A stretch of DNA of 16,343 nt from JAICLL01 sp035252155 (GTDB taxonomy: Bacteria; Planctomycetota; Planctomycetia; Pirellulales; JAICIG01). How positions within the stretch are numbered: position 1 is the first letter of the stretch; each line of letters begins with the position of its first letter. A model generated the notes under the pieces. The model was not told the origin of the DNA. It ran no database searches and worked only from the letters and a program-made list of their open reading frames with translations. Shown here piece by piece: positions 14,273 through 16,343 of this stretch. The stretch lies in contig DATFDL010000498.1 of NCBI GenBank assembly GCA_035252155.1, positions 1 through 16,343 on the forward strand, read 5' to 3'. Both the position numbers and the translations under genes were made by a program.

Positions 14273-14583
14273 GTCCGGTCGTCCAAATTACGCCAACGGC
14301 GAACGGCGATATCGACGCCCAAGCGGCATATCTAGCTCGTGATCGTGAATCGATCGCGGCCCGTTTTTATCTCGCGGTCAAGGAAGCGGGTGAGCGAATC
14401 GCGCGATCGCCGGAACTTGGTGCTGGGGTGCCAAGCCGCGGAAAAAAGGTCTCAGATCTTCGGATGTGCCGTGTGCCCGATTTTCGCAACCATCTGATCT
14501 TTTATCGTCCGATTGACGGCGGGATTGAAATTGTGCGTGTCTTACATGGCGCACGCGACTGGCAATCACTCCTTGATCTCTGA
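14269..14583 (+). CDS. parE: ParE-type toxin
   Basis: This 104-residue protein belongs to the RelE/ParE toxin superfamily; ParE members poison DNA gyrase. Visible features are ITPTANGDIDAQAAYLA (7-23) and two long helices to about residue 47 with a conserved SPELG turn (47-51). The strands LRMCRVPDFRNHLIFYR and GIEIVRVLHGARDW near the end are the family signature. The length is normal and no frameshift is seen, in contrast to the toxin near 2405. Its ATG overlaps the antitoxin stop by four bases. Its own stop overlaps the next gene by one base, giving a three-gene coupled unit. Confidence 0.9.
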   Translation: MSPVVQITPTANGDIDAQAAYLARDRESIAARFYLAVKEAGERIARSPELGAGVPSRGKKVSDLRMCRVPDFRNHLIFYRPIDGGIEIVRVLHGARDWQSLLDL

Positions 14584-14843
14584 TGACGCCTTCAATTTCA
14601 ATGTCGAAGCGCATTCAATTCAGTATTCGGCGGCTGATGGCCGTTATCCTTTGTACGGGCCTTGGCTTGTCCGCCTTACTACAGGCGGACGGTGTATTAC
14701 TGTTTGAATGGATCCTCTTGCTAACCATCGCAGGCGCCACCTTTGGCGCCGCGGTTGGCTTGCTTCTCTATCGCACTTGGCGATTCGCCTTTGTCGGTTG
14801 CTGCTTGGGAACTGCATTTGCGCTTTGGGCTTGGGCAATCTGA
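14583..14843 (+). CDS. Small membrane protein coupled to parDE
   Basis: The 86-residue product starts at ATG 14583, which shares one base with the ParE stop (TGATG). It has three hydrophobic segments (about 15-30, 38-61 and 66-85). The first is preceded by KRIQFSIRRL, the planctomycete N-terminal element also seen in the 9033 gene. An in-frame ATG at 14601 gives an alternative 80-residue product beginning directly with this element. No domain is recognised. Tight coupling suggests expression with the toxin-antitoxin pair, but this gene type also occurs alone in the phylum, so a role in the TA system is only a possibility. Confidence 0.65.
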   Translation: MTPSISMSKRIQFSIRRLMAVILCTGLGLSALLQADGVLLFEWILLLTIAGATFGAAVGLLLYRTWRFAFVGCCLGTAFALWAWAI

Positions 14844-15003
14844 CAGTCAGCCAGGCAGGTTTATGCGCCAAAATGCTGCGACTCGCTTCGCTCGGCCCAC
14901 TCTACCGACCGCCTCTTCCGCTGCGGCCGCCCCTTGACCTGCCGACGAGCATCGCCCATAAGGAAATAGCTTGCGTTCCCGCCTCCTTTGCCCGCCTCAC
15001 GCC

Positions 15004-16278
15004 ATGCCGCGCTGTTCGATCTTGCGACGCTGTTTCCTAAATTCCTGCCTCATTCTTGCCATGCTCTTGGCGCCCGCCCCGGCGCGGGCCGAGAACTGGC
15101 CCTGCTGGCGCGGGCCGCGCGGCGATGGGACGAGCGAAGAACCCAATGCGCCCGTGCGCTGGGACGGCACGACCGGCGAAAACATCGCCTGGAAGACCGA
15201 GGTGCCCGGCACCGGCCACGCCTCGCCCGTCGTCTGGGGCAATCGCATCTTTCTGGCAAGCTGCGTGGAAGAAGAGCACGATCGGATCCTCGTCTGCCTC
15301 GATCGCCGCACGGGCAACGGTTTGTGGCGAAAGTCGGTGCTGCGGTCGCCGCTGGAAAAGAAGCATCACCTGAATAGCTACGCCTCGAGCACGCCGACCA
15401 CCGACGGCCGCCTGGTTTATGTCACATTTCTTGAGGCGTCGCAGCCCGGCGTCGCCGAGGGGGCAAGGATGGCGGTGGCCGCCTTCGACTTCGACGGCAA
15501 CCAGCAATGGCTGGTGCGGCCGGGGCCGTTCTCCAGCGTCCACGGCTATTGCAGTTGCCCGGTGCTTTTCGAAGACACAGTGATCGTCAATGGCGATCAC
15601 GATGGCGAGGCCTACCTGGTGGCGCTCGACCGGCGGACGGGCGAGACCGTCTGGAAGGTGCCCCGCGAAAACAAAACTCGCAGCTACTCGACGCCGATCA
15701 TCCGGACGATCGATGGCCGCTGCCAGATGATTCTGTCCGGCTCGAAATCGGTGGCCAGCTACGACCCGCGCGACGGCTCGCGGCACTGGATCATCGACGG
15801 GCCGACCGAGCAGTTTGTCGCCTCAGTGGTTTACAACGAGGGACTGGTGTTTTTGACAGCGGGCTTTCCCGAGCATCATATTTTGGCGATCCGGCCCGAT
15901 GGCCACGGCAACGTGACCGACACGCACATCGCCTGGCGGACCACCGAGAACACGTCGTACGTGCCATCGCCCATCGCGATCGGCGATTACTTTCTGGTGG
16001 TCTCTGACGAAGGCATCGCCAGTTGCTATCGCAACGACGGGCGGCGCGTCTGGAAACGGCGGATGGGGCCGCACTATAGCGCCAGCCTGGTGTCGGCCGG
16101 GGGGCTCGTGTATTTCACCTCCGATGAGGGCGTGACAACCATCGTTCGGCCCGACGACCAATATGACCAAGTCGCCAAGAATCCGCTGGGTGAAGCATGC
16201 TACGCCTCGCCGGCCATCAGCCAGGGGCAGATCTTTATCCGCGGCGAAAAGCATCTGTACGCCATCGGCGGCGAATAG
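15004..16278 (+). CDS. Secreted PQQ-like beta-propeller protein
   Basis: From ATG 15004 the protein has 424 residues. A signal peptide (RRCFLNSCLILAMLLAPAPARA) ends near residue 29, followed by ENWPCWRGPRGDGTS, the standard start of planctomycete PQQ-like outer-membrane or periplasmic propellers. Blade-type repeats are visible: VWGNRIFLASC...ILVCLDRRTGNGLWRK, then YLVALDRRTGETVWKV, IASCYRNDGRRVWKRR and the closing HLYAIGGE. These proteins resemble PQQ enzymes in fold but most lack the cofactor site; an enzyme role is not established. An in-frame TTG at 14971 with AAGGA six bases upstream would add eleven residues and cannot be excluded. A large hairpin follows the stop. Confidence 0.9.
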   Translation: MPRCSILRRCFLNSCLILAMLLAPAPARAENWPCWRGPRGDGTSEEPNAPVRWDGTTGENIAWKTEVPGTGHASPVVWGNRIFLASCVEEEHDRILVCLDRRTGNGLWRKSVLRSPLEKKHHLNSYASSTPTTDGRLVYVTFLEASQPGVAEGARMAVAAFDFDGNQQWLVRPGPFSSVHGYCSCPVLFEDTVIVNGDHDGEAYLVALDRRTGETVWKVPRENKTRSYSTPIIRTIDGRCQMILSGSKSVASYDPRDGSRHWIIDGPTEQFVASVVYNEGLVFLTAGFPEHHILAIRPDGHGNVTDTHIAWRTTENTSYVPSPIAIGDYFLVVSDEGIASCYRNDGRRVWKRRMGPHYSASLVSAGGLVYFTSDEGVTTIVRPDDQYDQVAKNPLGEACYASPAISQGQIFIRGEKHLYAIGGE

Positions 16279-16294
16279 ACGCTACAATCGGAGG

Positions 16295-16342
16295 ATGGCC
16301 TTCCAGGCCGTCCCGAGCATCTTGGACGGCCTGGAAGGCCAT
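16295..16342. terminator. 19-bp perfect hairpin after the PQQ-like gene
   Basis: ATGGCCTTCCAGGCCGTCC (16295-16313) and its exact reverse complement (16324-16342) enclose a 10-base loop. It starts 17 bases after the stop of the PQQ-like gene, where a terminator belongs, but the window ends before any T-run can be seen. Each arm also contains the smaller palindrome GGCCT-TCC-AGGCC, so it may be an interspersed palindromic repeat used as a terminator. Confidence 0.6.
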
Positions 16343-16343
16343 T

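Overview
The window looks like chromosomal DNA from a planctomycete, probably a member of the Pirellulales or a close relative. The signs are a DUF1501 protein, a secreted sulfatase with a HEAT-like tail, a PQQ-type beta-propeller protein, and two unrelated proteins sharing the short basic plus hydrophobic N-terminus (RRLQFRLRSLLLLV / KRIQFSIRRLMAVI) typical of this phylum. The DNA is GC-rich and the genes are loosely packed on both strands. No sequence search was possible, so the taxonomy is an inference.

Layout. Positions 19-2129 (+) carry a MoxR-type AAA ATPase and a DUF58/vWA protein. Positions 2163-2588 (-) hold a toxin-antitoxin locus in which the RelE-type toxin is broken by an out-of-frame internal deletion while its Phd/YefM-type antitoxin is intact. 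Positions 2709-4381 (-) are a motA-motB stator pair with no other flagellar gene in view. Positions 4736-5239 (+) encode a small membrane protein whose end overlaps the end of a convergent cytochrome P450 gene (5221-6624, -). Upstream of the P450 on the same strand is the sulfatase (6983-8830, -). It is divergent from a two-gene unit (9033-11015, +) made of a membrane-anchored planctomycete protein and a BNR/Asp-box sialidase-like protein. After 772 bases without a convincing gene come a Tat-exported DUF1501 protein and a small secreted protein (11788-13913, +). Then follow a complete parDE-type toxin-antitoxin operon with a third, tightly coupled small membrane protein (14009-14843, +) and a secreted PQQ-like beta-propeller protein (15004-16278, +).

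How the genes may work together. The sulfatase and sialidase-like protein flank one divergent promoter region, which would suit breakdown of sulfated or sialylated glycans; this is inference from context. DUF1501, the small secreted protein and the PQQ-like protein also belong to the exported part of the cell. MoxR plus DUF58 is the front half of a widespread chaperone/vWA cluster whose usual later members are absent here.

The least expected content lies between genes: at least six different palindromic elements (near 4466-4504, 4565-4584, 6863-6882, 8901-8960, 11264-11338, 13971-13990 and 16295-16342), two short tandem repeats and one perfect 16-bp palindrome. One hairpin touches the first possible start codon of the parD-like gene.
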